Made by a program: the position numbers and the translations under genes | Notes under the pieces: model-generated | The model's database searches: none | What the model saw: the letters and a program-made list of their open reading frames with translations, nothing else | What the model was told of the DNA's origin: nothing | Shown: piece by piece, positions 7,104-14,888 of the stretch | How positions within the stretch are numbered: the first letter of the stretch is position 1 | How the letters are laid out: the number at the start of each line of letters is the position of its first letter | From: Candidatus Acetothermia bacterium | GTDB taxonomy: Bacteria; Bipolaricaulota; Bipolaricaulia; RBG-16-55-9; JANLFV01 | Assembly (NCBI GenBank): GCA_028275195.1 | Contig: JAPWVC010000004.1 | Coordinates: forward strand, 1-28,964 | DNA length: 28,964 nt | Direction: 5' to 3'

Positions 7104-7132
7104 ATTATAGGTGTTCTCCAATCTGCCGTCAA
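7104..7132 (-). promoter_or_regulatory. Sigma-70 promoter of trpS
   Basis: Read on the minus strand: TTGACG (7132-7127), 17-nt spacer, TATAAT (7109-7104). The predicted start is near 7097, giving a leader of about 30 nt to the leader-peptide ATG and about 50-85 nt to the two trpS start candidates. Confidence 0.85.
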
Positions 7133-7164
7133 ACCCCCCTTCAGGGCTCCAACCTGCCTGACCG

Positions 7165-7193
7165 TTGCGGGGCCGGGTGCTAGAGAGTAGAAT
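7165..7193 (+). promoter_or_regulatory. Sigma-70-like promoter of the one-carbon operon
   Basis: TTGCGG (7165-7170), 17-nt spacer, TAGAAT (7188-7193). The -10 box ends 9 nt before the ATG at 7203, so the transcript should begin within a few bases of the start codon; no Shine-Dalgarno sequence fits between. It is divergent from the trpS promoter. Confidence 0.6.
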
Positions 7194-7202
7194 CCCGCTG
7201 GC

Positions 7203-8372
7203 ATGCCAACTAGAGAGGTCACTCTGCTCATCTTGCCCGGGGCTAGGGGCTCAAGCCCGGTCGAGTGGCTCATCTCCGGGGCTCGCGAGGCGGTGGCACT
7301 CGACCTGATCGAGAAGGCCGGCCGGATCGAGGCCATCTCCCGGATCGTCGTCGCCACGCCTTCCAGTGACTTTGCCGCTAGGCTTGAAAGCCAGCCGGCA
7401 CTGGTAAAGGTCGAGCTGCTCGATCCGGCGGACTTCCACTTCGGCCTCTGCCTCTGGGACCTGATCGAGCGATATGAGATAGGCCGCTTGCTCTACTTCA
7501 GCGGCGGGAGCGGAGCCCTCCTCTCAGAGGGGGAGCTGGCCGAGCTAGCCAAGCTCCTCCTTGAGGAGGAGCAACTCTTCCTGGTGAATAATTTTTATTC
7601 CACTGACTTCCTCGCCCTCGCCCCGGCCCAGGCCCTCCTCCCCCTCCCACCGCCCGAGAGCGACAACCGCCTCGGCTGGCTCCTCTGGGAGGCCGGGTTC
7701 AAGGTGGCCGAGCTCCCCCGGACCGCCGCGACCCAGTTCGATATCGACACCCCGACCGACCTTTTGATCTTGAAGGCTCATCCTGCAACCGGGCCTCATA
7801 CCAGAGGCTATCTGAGCGGGCTCGACCTGGATGAGGCCCGCCTCGGCTCAGTCCTCCGCGCCTTCACCAACCGCGAGGCGACGGTCCTGGTCGCCGGGCG
7901 GGTCTCGGCCCAGACCTGGCGGTATCTTGAGGAGGAGACGGCCTGCCAGGCCCGGGTCTTCTCCGAAGAGAGGGGCCTGAAGGCCAGCGGCCGGGAGGAG
8001 CGGGGCGAGGGGCGATCGCTCTTGGGCTTCCTCCTCGAGGAAGTCGGCCCGGAGCGGTTCTTCCGGACCTTGAGCAAGCTGGCGGACCTGGCGTTGATAG
8101 ATTCAAGGGTCCTCTTCGCCCACATGAGGAAGTGGCCTACGGCCCAGGACCGCTTCCTCTCGGACCTCCTCCGCGCCGAGGAGGTCCAGGACCCGGAGAT
8201 AAGGGAGTTCACCGCCGCGGCGAGGGAGGCCCCGATCCCGGTGATCCTCGGGGGCCATTCGCTCGTCTCCGGCGGCTTGTATGCCTTGGTCGAGCTCGCC
8301 TGGCAAGGGAAGAGCCTGGAGCGGCGGGTCCGGCCCGCCTCCCTTCCGATCCGAATGAGAATGAAGGAGTGA
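7203..8372 (+). CDS. Nucleotidyltransferase-like protein of unknown substrate (GT-A/MobA-CofC-like N-domain)
   Basis: A 389-residue cytoplasmic protein. The N-half (about 1-195) resembles a Rossmann-like GT-A nucleotidyltransferase: VTLLILPGARGSSPVEWLI opening, YFSGGSGALLSEGELAEL, NNFYSTDFLAL, and TQFDIDTPTDLLIL, the last being very like the D-I-D-T-P-x-D motif near the end of MobA/CofC-type transferases. The C-half (about 200-389) is helical with conserved-looking blocks (VAGRVSAQTWRYLE, VLFAHMRKWPTAQDRFLSDLL, ILGGHSLVSGGLYALVEL) and no family I can name. The usual LAGGxSxRxG loop is degenerate (LPGARGSSPVEW). It is the first gene of the glyA-gcvT operon (5-nt gap), so a role in a cofactor or one-carbon metabolism is plausible. 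Substrate not deducible. Confidence 0.6.
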   Translation: MPTREVTLLILPGARGSSPVEWLISGAREAVALDLIEKAGRIEAISRIVVATPSSDFAARLESQPALVKVELLDPADFHFGLCLWDLIERYEIGRLLYFSGGSGALLSEGELAELAKLLLEEEQLFLVNNFYSTDFLALAPAQALLPLPPPESDNRLGWLLWEAGFKVAELPRTAATQFDIDTPTDLLILKAHPATGPHTRGYLSGLDLDEARLGSVLRAFTNREATVLVAGRVSAQTWRYLEEETACQARVFSEERGLKASGREERGEGRSLLGFLLEEVGPERFFRTLSKLADLALIDSRVLFAHMRKWPTAQDRFLSDLLRAEEVQDPEIREFTAAAREAPIPVILGGHSLVSGGLYALVELAWQGKSLERRVRPASLPIRMRMKE

Positions 8373-8377
8373 GGAGA

Positions 8378-11300
8378 ATGTATGAGCGCTATTTCAACCG
8401 GCCTCTGGCGGAGATCGATCCCCTGATCGCCGCCCTCATCGGCCATGAGGAGGAGCGGCAGGCGAGGAAGATCATCCTGATCCCTTCAGAGGCGATGGCC
8501 CCCTCGCCGGTGAGGGAGGCCCTCGGCTCGGTCTTCACGAACCTCTATGCCGAGGGCTACCCGCCGGTGAGGATGGTCCGGTCCAATGAGGAGATCCTTT
8601 CCGATCTGGCCTACCAGCTCGCCTACATCCGCCGTTACGGCGATCGCCGGTTCTACAAGGGCGTGGAGTATGTGGACATCCTCGAGGCACTCGCCCAGCG
8701 GCGGGTCGCGGAGTGCTTCGCCAACCCCCGGACTCCAGCGGAGGAGATCTTCGTGAACATCCAGCCCCTCTCCGGGGCCGCGGCCAACCTCGCGGTCTAC
8801 GACGCCTTCCTCCAGCAGGGGGATGTGGTGATGGGGATGGACCTGATGCACGGCGGGCACCTCACCCACGGGAGCCGGTTCAACTTCTCCGGGAAGCGGT
8901 ATAAGGTCGTATCCTACACCGTTGACCCGAAGAGCGAGCGCCTGGACTACGACCAGATCATGGAGCTAGCGAGGGAGCACAAGCCGAAGCTGATCATCGC
9001 CGGCTACACCTCTTACCCTTGGGCCCCTGATTGGGAGAAGTTCCGCAGGATCGCCGATGAGGTCGGGGCGATCTTGCTCGCAGACATCGCCCATACCGCG
9101 GGGATGGCGATCGCCGGGGTCTATCCCAACCCCGTGGGGATCGCCGATGTCGTGACCTTCACGACGCACAAGACGATCTGCGGCCCCCGGGGGGCCTGCA
9201 TCCTCACCACCGACGAGGCCAAGGCGGAGAAGATTGACAACTCCGTCTTCCCCGGGGAGCAGGGCGGCCCGCATGTCAACAAGTTCGCGGCCATGGCCGT
9301 GGCCTTCGGGATCGCCAAGACCGAGGCCTTCAGGGAGCTCCAGCGCCGGATCGTCGCCAACGCCCGGCATCTGGCCGAGGCCCTCAAGCGATTGGGGCTC
9401 AGGCTGGCCTACGGCGGGACGGACACCCACATCGTGATGGTCGACCTCAAGTCGGTCCATCCCGAACTGAAGGGCGAGCCGGCGGCCAGGATCTTGGACC
9501 TCGCGGGGATCGTGGTCAATAGGAACACTATCCCCGGGGACACCGTCACGGCCCTGGGGACGGGGATCAGGCTGGGGACCCCCTGGGTGAGCCAACGCGG
9601 GATGGGGCAGAAGGAGATGGAGAAGATCGCGGAGCTGATCCATCGGATCATCTCGAACATCAGGCCCTTCAGCTACCAGGGCCTCCGGGGCGAGCTCCCC
9701 CGGGGGAAGATCGAGCTTGAGGTCTTAGAAGAGGTCAAGCGCGAGGTCGAGGAGCTCACCGCAGCCACGGCAGCCGAGACCCGCTCCCGCGGGAGCGGCT
9801 ATCCGCATTACTACTTCCTCCATGAGCCCCGGGCCCTGGCCCCTACAAGGAATCCCCGGCCGGCTCAGGCCAAGGAGCTACCCAATCTCGATGGGAGGAT
9901 CATCCTTCAGGTCCGAGGGGAGCGGGCCCTGCCCTTCCTCCAGGAGGCCCTCACCGCCGACATCGCTGCCCTCAGGCCGGGGGAGTGCATCCCCTCGTTC
10001 ATCCTCGAGCGGGATGGCCGGGTGATGGACGACCTCCTGGTCCTGAGGCTCGAGCCGGAGAGGTTCATCCTCCTCGCCAACTCGGGGAATGCCCCTCGGG
10101 TTCTGGCCTGGCTCCGCGGCCTATCCGATGGCTACATCATCTTCGACGATGACGATCTCCTGAGGAAGGTCCAAGGCCCGGCGGTCGTGGAGGCCCTGGC
10201 CGATCTCCCGGAGGCGGAGCGCCAGGCCCTGCTCCGGAGGGTCGGGGAGGCCCTGGAGAGAGCGAGCCCACTCCGGCTGGAGGGGCTCTCATACGATGGG
10301 AGGAGGCCCCACGCCGCGGAGCTCTATGAGCGCTATAAAGGCTTATTCCGGCTGAGCAAGCCCTACTTCATCGGCCAGAAGCACCTGGAGAGGTTCGCCC
10401 CGGAGGTGGAGAAGAAGGAATTCGTATGGGCTGAGGAGCCCCGGAGCGGCCTCCGGCGGACCCCGCTCTTCGAAGAGCACAAGCGGCTAGGGGCCAAGTT
10501 CGTCCCCTTCGCCGGCTGGGAGATGCCGGTCTGGTATACCACCGTGAGCGAGGAGCACCGGGCCGTTCGCGAGGCGGCCGGGCTCTTCGATGTCGGCCAC
10601 ATGGGGGTCCTGGAAGTCGCGGGGGAGCACGCCACGAGCCTCCTCGACCTGGCCACGACCAACTATGTCCGGTGGCTCGAGCCCGGAGAGTCGCAATACA
10701 CCTACCTCCTCGACCCCGACGGGCGGGTGATCGACGACCTGATCGTCTACTGCCGCAGCAGAGAGCGCTATCTGCTGGTCGTGAACGCCATCAACGCCGA
10801 GAAGGACCTGGCCTGGCTCCGGGCCATTAACTCCGGGGAATACCTCCTCGACCGGCGGAGGCCGTGGGTCGAGCCCGAGGGGCCGGCCCTGATCCGGGAC
10901 CTCAAGGCCCCCGAGGCCGAGGAGGACCGGCGGATCGACCTCGCCCTCCAGGGGCCCAGGTCGCTCGCGATCCTCCAGAGCCTGGCCGAGCCGAAGCTGG
11001 CCCATCGCCTGGGGAGGCTCAAGCGGACCGAGCTCCTCGAATGCGAGCTTGCCGGGTTCGATCTGGTCATCGCTCGGACCGGCTACACCGGGGAGGAGTT
11101 CGGCTATGAGATCTTCGTCCATCCCGACCGGGCGGTCGAGCTCTGGCGGCTCTTGCTCGAGGCCGGAGCCAAGTTCGGCCTCAAGCCCGCCGGCCTGGGG
11201 GCAAGGGACTCTACGAGGACCGAGGCGGGGCTCCCGCTCTACGGCCACGAGCTGGCGGGCGAGCTAGATATCTCCCCGATCGAGGCCGGCTTCGAGGGGT

Positions 11301-11707
11301 ATGTCAAGTTCCATAAGCCGTTCTTCATCGGGAGGGAGGCCCTCCTCAGGCGGAAGCGGGAGATGAAGATGACGGTCGTCCGATTCCGGATGGAGAGGAA
11401 GGGTGTCCGCCTCCCCAAATACGGCGACCCGGTGGTCGACCGGACCGGGCGATTCCTCGGGCGGGTCACCTCCTGCGCCCTCGACACTGAGGGGTTCTTG
11501 GTCGGGATGGCCTACCTCGAGCGGAGCGCGAGCGCTGAGGGGACCCCGCTTTGGATCTACTCCCTCCCCGAGCGAGGGGCGGAGAAGGAGCTGAGGCCGG
11601 GGGAGCTCGGCCCGGGCGAGCGAGTCCCCCTGCCGAACGAGGCTAAGGTCATCGCGAGGTTCCACATCGGCCGGCCGATCGCCCTTCATGCCGCCTGCCA
11701 GGAGTAG
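8378..11707 (+). CDS. glyA-gcvT: Fusion: serine hydroxymethyltransferase + half GcvT-like domain + glycine cleavage T protein
   Basis: A 1109-residue protein starting at an ATG with GGAGTGAGGAGA just upstream. Residues 1 to about 440 are SHMT (serine + THF to glycine + methylene-THF, PLP-dependent): IPSEAMAPSPVREALGS, LADIAHTAGM, and the PLP lysine K265 in TFTTHKTICGPRG. It carries an insert relative to common SHMT (RMVRSNEEILSDLAYQLAYI). Residues about 500-680 resemble only the N-terminal folate-binding half of GcvT (ERALPFLQEALTADIAALRPGE, DGRVMDDLLVL). Residues about 692-1105 are a full aminomethyltransferase GcvT (PFAGWEMPVWY, GLFDVGHMG, YTGEEFGYEIFV, GARDSTRTEAGLPLYGHEL). Fusing these would put two methylene-THF-producing activities in one chain. 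The frame is open throughout, so this is not a sequencing join of separate stops. NIF3-like gene follows after 4 nt. Confidence 0.92.
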   Translation: MYERYFNRPLAEIDPLIAALIGHEEERQARKIILIPSEAMAPSPVREALGSVFTNLYAEGYPPVRMVRSNEEILSDLAYQLAYIRRYGDRRFYKGVEYVDILEALAQRRVAECFANPRTPAEEIFVNIQPLSGAAANLAVYDAFLQQGDVVMGMDLMHGGHLTHGSRFNFSGKRYKVVSYTVDPKSERLDYDQIMELAREHKPKLIIAGYTSYPWAPDWEKFRRIADEVGAILLADIAHTAGMAIAGVYPNPVGIADVVTFTTHKTICGPRGACILTTDEAKAEKIDNSVFPGEQGGPHVNKFAAMAVAFGIAKTEAFRELQRRIVANARHLAEALKRLGLRLAYGGTDTHIVMVDLKSVHPELKGEPAARILDLAGIVVNRNTIPGDTVTALGTGIRLGTPWVSQRGMGQKEMEKIAELIHRIISNIRPFSYQGLRGELPRGKIELEVLEEVKREVEELTAATAAETRSRGSGYPHYYFLHEPRALAPTRNPRPAQAKELPNLDGRIILQVRGERALPFLQEALTADIAALRPGECIPSFILERDGRVMDDLLVLRLEPERFILLANSGNAPRVLAWLRGLSDGYIIFDDDDLLRKVQGPAVVEALADLPEAERQALLRRVGEALERASPLRLEGLSYDGRRPHAAELYERYKGLFRLSKPYFIGQKHLERFAPEVEKKEFVWAEEPRSGLRRTPLFEEHKRLGAKFVPFAGWEMPVWYTTVSEEHRAVREAAGLFDVGHMGVLEVAGEHATSLLDLATTNYVRWLEPGESQYTYLLDPDGRVIDDLIVYCRSRERYLLVVNAINAEKDLAWLRAINSGEYLLDRRRPWVEPEGPALIRDLKAPEAEEDRRIDLALQGPRSLAILQSLAEPKLAHRLGRLKRTELLECELAGFDLVIARTGYTGEEFGYEIFVHPDRAVELWRLLLEAGAKFGLKPAGLGARDSTRTEAGLPLYGHELAGELDISPIEAGFEGYVKFHKPFFIGREALLRRKREMKMTVVRFRMERKGVRLPKYGDPVVDRTGRFLGRVTSCALDTEGFLVGMAYLERSASAEGTPLWIYSLPERGAEKELRPGELGPGERVPLPNEAKVIARFHIGRPIALHAACQE

Positions 11708-11711
11708 CCAA

Positions 11712-12539
11712 ATGAACACCGACGAGATCATGGGATTGGCGCTCGAGCTGGCCGGCTTGAGCGAGCTCCCGGCCGACAGCCAGATCTACTACCCCGGCGA
11801 GAGGATCAGGAAGATCCTCATCGGGCTCGACATCGGTAGCGCGGAGCTCCAGCTCGCCAAATCCCTCGGGTTCGACCTGGCAATCGCCCATCATCCCCAG
11901 GGAGGAAGCGCCTCTCTCAACTTCGCTCAGGTCTTGCGAACCCATGTCCGGCAGATGGTCCAGGCCGGAGTCCCCCTCAAGGTCGCGGAGGAGGCGATCC
12001 AAGAGAGGCTCTTCGAGGCCCGGGTGGGGGCCCACATGAGCAATTACGACCATGTCCCCTCGATCGCCCGCTTGCTCGAGCTGCCGTTCATGAATATCCA
12101 TACCCCGCTTGATGAGCTCGGGCGGCGCCGGCTGGCCGGGGTCGCGGAAAAGGCCGACCCCGAGATGACGGTCATGGGGCTAGTGGCTCTGTTGAAGGAG
12201 AAGCTGCCCGAATTCCGTCACGCCCAGACGGAGATCGACATCCGCGTCGGGCAACCCCAGAACAGGATCGGCCGGACGGTGGTCTCCCACGGGGCAGGGA
12301 CCAACGGCGGGTATCCCGTGGCCAAGGCCTACTTCGACCACGACATCGATACGGTGATCTACATCCACTGCGCGTCTTCGGACTCCAAGCGGCTGCGGGA
12401 GGAGTTCGCCCAGAGCGGGAAGAACTTGATCGTCACCGGCCACATCGCCAGCGACTCGCTCGGGATCAACCCCTTCATCAAGGAGCTGGAGAAGCGAGGA
12501 ATGGAAGTAGAGCGGTTCAGCGGGGTGATCCCGGGGTAA
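11712..12539 (+). CDS. NIF3/DUF34-family metal-binding protein
   Basis: A 275-residue cytoplasmic protein. The metal-binding block GFDLAIAHHPQGG (HHP motif, about residues 53-65) and a C-terminal VTGHIASDSLGINPFIKELEKRG block are typical of NIF3-like proteins, which bind two metals in toroidal oligomers. The family is often annotated as GTP cyclohydrolase 1 type 2, but biochemical function is unsettled; HcgD of methanogens is a member implicated in metal delivery. The ATG at 11712 has GGAG 8-9 nt upstream; an in-frame upstream start (11688) would overlap the fusion gene. Position 4 nt after glyA-gcvT suggests a folate or metal-cofactor link, which is inference. Confidence 0.75.
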   Translation: MNTDEIMGLALELAGLSELPADSQIYYPGERIRKILIGLDIGSAELQLAKSLGFDLAIAHHPQGGSASLNFAQVLRTHVRQMVQAGVPLKVAEEAIQERLFEARVGAHMSNYDHVPSIARLLELPFMNIHTPLDELGRRRLAGVAEKADPEMTVMGLVALLKEKLPEFRHAQTEIDIRVGQPQNRIGRTVVSHGAGTNGGYPVAKAYFDHDIDTVIYIHCASSDSKRLREEFAQSGKNLIVTGHIASDSLGINPFIKELEKRGMEVERFSGVIPG

Positions 12540-12550
12540 GCCGCCCCGCT
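12519..12550. terminator. Possible bidirectional hairpin between convergent genes
   Basis: AGCGGGG (12519-12525) pairs with CCCCGCT (12544-12550) across an 18-nt loop. It spans the stop codon of the NIF3-like gene and reaches the end of the convergent LapA-like gene. There is no U-tract on either strand, so a terminator role is tentative. Confidence 0.3.
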
Positions 12551-12857
12551 ACTTCTCCTCAGCCTCCGCTGGCGATCCGCCCGTGCCGGCCTTGACCTTA
12601 AGGTCCAACTCCTGAGCCAACCTGGCAGCCTGCCTTCTGGCGAGCGCGACTAAGGCGCTAGAGAGGAGGGCCTCGATGAGGAAGGCCAGCACAACGGCCC
12701 CGAGGAGCCAGAACCCCCGGAAGGCAAACCTCCCGAAGAGGAACTCCGCCTCACCCCTCGCCCGCAGAAGGTCGAGGTTGGCGAGGCTGAAGACCAAGAC
12801 GATGACCGCCAAGACCAGCCAATAGAGCCTCTGGAGAAAACTCAGCACCCTTTCCAT
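12549..12857 (-). CDS. Small LapA-like (DUF1049-type) membrane protein
   Basis: A 102-residue protein with two membrane helices (about 11-27 and 48-72), a short basic-acidic loop between them and a cytoplasmic-looking charged C-tail. The pattern LVFSLANLDLLRAR...GEAEFLFGRFAF followed by a Leu/Ala-rich helix resembles the LapA/DUF1049 domain. Start ATG at 12857 is preceded by GGAGG (spacer about 7 nt). It is the last gene of the minus-strand set beginning at 14851. Function is not established; assignment to LapA-like is by pattern only. Confidence 0.65.
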   Translation of the reverse strand: MERVLSFLQRLYWLVLAVIVLVFSLANLDLLRARGEAEFLFGRFAFRGFWLLGAVVLAFLIEALLSSALVALARRQAARLAQELDLKVKAGTGGSPAEAEEK

Positions 12858-12880
12858 AAACTAGCCCTCCTTTGGGTCGC

Positions 12881-13404
12881 CTACCTCCGATCAAGATATT
12901 CCGTCCGGCCCAAGCAACGCAACACCGAGCGATGGGGGAACTGCTCCCGGAAGAGCCGCCAGTAGAGGCGAAGCAGAGTCGGCCCGCACGATAGCCGAAG
13001 TAGAGCGGGGCCTGGCCCATGAAGTCCCGGGCCAGGATCAGCTCATCTCCGTCCAGGATAGCTAAGGCGAAGGGCCCGTTCAGCCGCTCGAGGAAGCTCG
13101 GGCCCTCCCGCTCGTAGAGGCGGAGGAGCAATTCCACATCGGTCTCGACCGGCTGGGCCAACCGAGCCTGGAGAAGAGCGAAGTTATACACCTCGCCGTC
13201 CCAGACGAGCGCCCTCCTCCCGTGGGGCTCGCAGAATGGCCCGGCAGCAGCGCGGGAGCCGCTGGCGAGGGTGGTCGCTCCCAGGGTCCCTGACCTAGAG
13301 CTCCAGATCCCGTACCCATCCGGCCCACGGTGGCGCAAGCGCTCCAGCATGGCCTCCACTAGAGGCTGTGCCCCGCCTTGTTGGATCCCGGCGATCCCGC
13401 TCAT
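12881..13404 (-). pseudogene. Asparagine synthetase (AsnB-type) remnant: N-terminal glutaminase domain joined to C-terminal tail
   Basis: The start reads MSGIAGIQQGG, then RHRGPDGYGIW, LVWDGEVYNFALL, TDVELLLRLYEREG, LNGPFALAILDG, LARDFMGQAPLYFGYRAGRLCFAS: a clear class II glutamine amidotransferase domain of AsnB. The nucleophile Cys2 (MCGIAG in the family) is Ser (AGC), so glutaminase activity should be lost. After FAS, where the synthetase domain should follow, another frame reads LYWRLFREQFPHRSVLRCLG and ends at a TAG (12881-12883). This resembles the very C-terminus of AsnB (YYYR.IFE..FP..S). About 300 or more residues of synthetase domain, including the PP-loop, are missing. The original frame runs on to 12751 with unlikely sequence. 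Its ATG overlaps the mscS stop (ATGA). Confidence 0.7.
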
Positions 13405-14447
13405 TTGGACTTGAGCCGGACTTCCCGCTGGGGGAAGGGGATCTCGATCCCCTCCTGCTCGAACCGCCGCTTGATCTCCATGTTCAACTCATCCCTGACC
13501 CGGAAGAGCTCGCGGTAGTCGGCCACCCAGCAGGCCAGGAAGAGCTTGAGGGAGAACTCCCCGAACTCCGTGAAGTAAACGGCCGGCGGGGGCTCCTTCA
13601 GGACATCCTTGTGATTGTTGCAGATCTCCAGCAAGACCCTTTTCACTTTATCTAGGTCGCTCCCGTAAGCCACGCCGATCGTCTGGGCGATCCTCGCCCG
13701 AGGGTTGGGATAGCCGAAGTTGATGATCCTGGACTTGGCCATCTCCGTGTTCGGGACGATGATGAGGTTGTTATCGAACGAGAGGATCTTCGTGGAGCGG
13801 AGGCCGATCTGGTAAACATCGCCGACCTGGCCGTCGGGGAGCTCGATCCGGTCCCCGACCCTGAAGGGGCGATCGACCATGATTGCGAATCCCGAGATCC
13901 AGTTGGCGATCGTCTCCTGGGCCGCGAGGGCGATCGCCAGGGAGGCCACCCCTGCGGTGGCAATGAACCCGGTGAGATTGACCTTGAAGTAGCCCAGGAT
14001 CACGGTGATGGCGATGAAGTAGAGGACCACCTTGAGGAGGCGGGCGAAGAGGGGGATAAACTCCTCATCGACCCTCGTCTCCGTCCGGACGGCCACCTCG
14101 GCGAGATACCAGTCCAAGATGGCCTTGATGAGGGCATAGAGGAAGCGGGTGAAGGCGAGCGCAGCAGCCACGAAGAAGACCCCATTGATGACCTTCAGCC
14201 AGGGGGTCCCGGCGAGGGCCGGATGGGTGCTGAACCGCTGGAAGACCAGATAGAACCCGCCCAGAAGCACGAGGAGGAAGGCCGGCCGCTCCGTGGCCTC
14301 GACGATCATCGTATCTAGCTTTGTCGGTGTCCTCCTGGCGATCCGCTTGAGGACCTGGCTCCAGAAGAGCCGGACGAGATAGCTCCCCAGGACCACCGCG
14401 GCCAAGAGGATGATCAGCAGCACCAGGTCTTTAACGAGCCCTCCCAT
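13401..14447 (-). CDS. mscS: MscS-family small-conductance mechanosensitive channel
   Basis: Opens under membrane tension to release solutes during hypo-osmotic shock. The 348-residue protein has about four to five membrane helices: one at the N-terminus (VLLIILLAAVVLGSYLV), two near 55-110, then VVLYFIAITVILGYF and the pore helix region TAGVASLAIALAAQETIANWISG. The cytoplasmic beta-domain signature follows (FRVGDRIELPDGQVGDVYQIG, NNLIIVPNTEMAKS). Length exceeds E. coli MscS (286) by extra N-terminal helices. The ATG at 14447 has GGGGGTGA 5 nt upstream; a GTG at 14456 overlapping the previous stop is an alternative. It is the best preserved gene of this minus-strand set, flanked on both sides by internally deleted genes. 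Confidence 0.92.
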   Translation of the reverse strand: MGGLVKDLVLLIILLAAVVLGSYLVRLFWSQVLKRIARRTPTKLDTMIVEATERPAFLLVLLGGFYLVFQRFSTHPALAGTPWLKVINGVFFVAAALAFTRFLYALIKAILDWYLAEVAVRTETRVDEEFIPLFARLLKVVLYFIAITVILGYFKVNLTGFIATAGVASLAIALAAQETIANWISGFAIMVDRPFRVGDRIELPDGQVGDVYQIGLRSTKILSFDNNLIIVPNTEMAKSRIINFGYPNPRARIAQTIGVAYGSDLDKVKRVLLEICNNHKDVLKEPPPAVYFTEFGEFSLKLFLACWVADYRELFRVRDELNMEIKRRFEQEGIEIPFPQREVRLKSK

Positions 14448-14452
14448 TCGGG

Positions 14453-14851
14453 TCACCCCCTTCCGAGCCGTTCGAGCCGCTCGACCGTCCGCCCCTCGGC
14501 CCAGTAGTCACGCCCGTGAATTACCGAGGCGAGGTGGATCAAGCTCTTGATCGTAGGGGTGGGGACCCCGAGCATCTCCCCGAGCGAGGCCATCGGCACC
14601 AGGCTCATAGGGATATCCACATCGGCTATAGCCTCCTCGATGTTCGAGGTAGCTCCTCCCACCCGGCCGAAGCCCTCGATCTCGCCGGTCACTTCGATCC
14701 CACCGCGCTGCTGGACCGGCCAGAGCCGCTCCTCCGTCCGATTATAGAGATTGACCTCAAAGCCCATCAGGGCCAGATGGCCGGCCATCGCCAGCCCGCC
14801 ATGGCCAGCCCCTAGGACACAATAACGCGGCCTTCTCTCCTCAACGGGCAT
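14453..14851 (-). pseudogene. Octopine/opine dehydrogenase-family remnant with internal deletion
   Basis: The ORF is open for 132 residues and starts after GGGGGTGAG. Residues 9-78 are the NAD(P)-binding Rossmann start (YCVLGAGHGGLAMAGHLALM, then VNLYNRTEERL). From about residue 80 it reads IPMSLVPMASLGEMLGVPTP then LIHLASVIHGRDYWAEGRT, which matches the C-terminal end of octopine dehydrogenase-family proteins. Full-length members are about 360 residues, so roughly 230 middle residues, including the catalytic core, are absent, with the junction in frame. It could be a pseudogene, a short derived protein or an assembly deletion. It overlaps the alternative mscS GTG start by 4 nt and abuts the transposase relic upstream. 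Confidence 0.65.
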
Positions 14852-14888
14852 CGGCTCACCCCCTATGGCTTATGCGGAGATGGAATTC

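Noticed and set aside
8966..9643. Long antisense ORFs opposite glyA-gcvT, and similar ones opposite miaB (20806-21681) and proS (26610-27737)
   Set aside because: They are opposite strongly conserved genes, have Arg/Gly/Pro/Asp-rich composition typical of shadow frames in GC-rich DNA, and show no recognisable domains.
12751..12880. Continuation of the AsnB-like frame past the likely end
   Set aside because: The sequence after FAS in the original frame is low in conserved residues and overlaps the start of the LapA-like gene, while another frame gives an AsnB-like tail ending at 12881.
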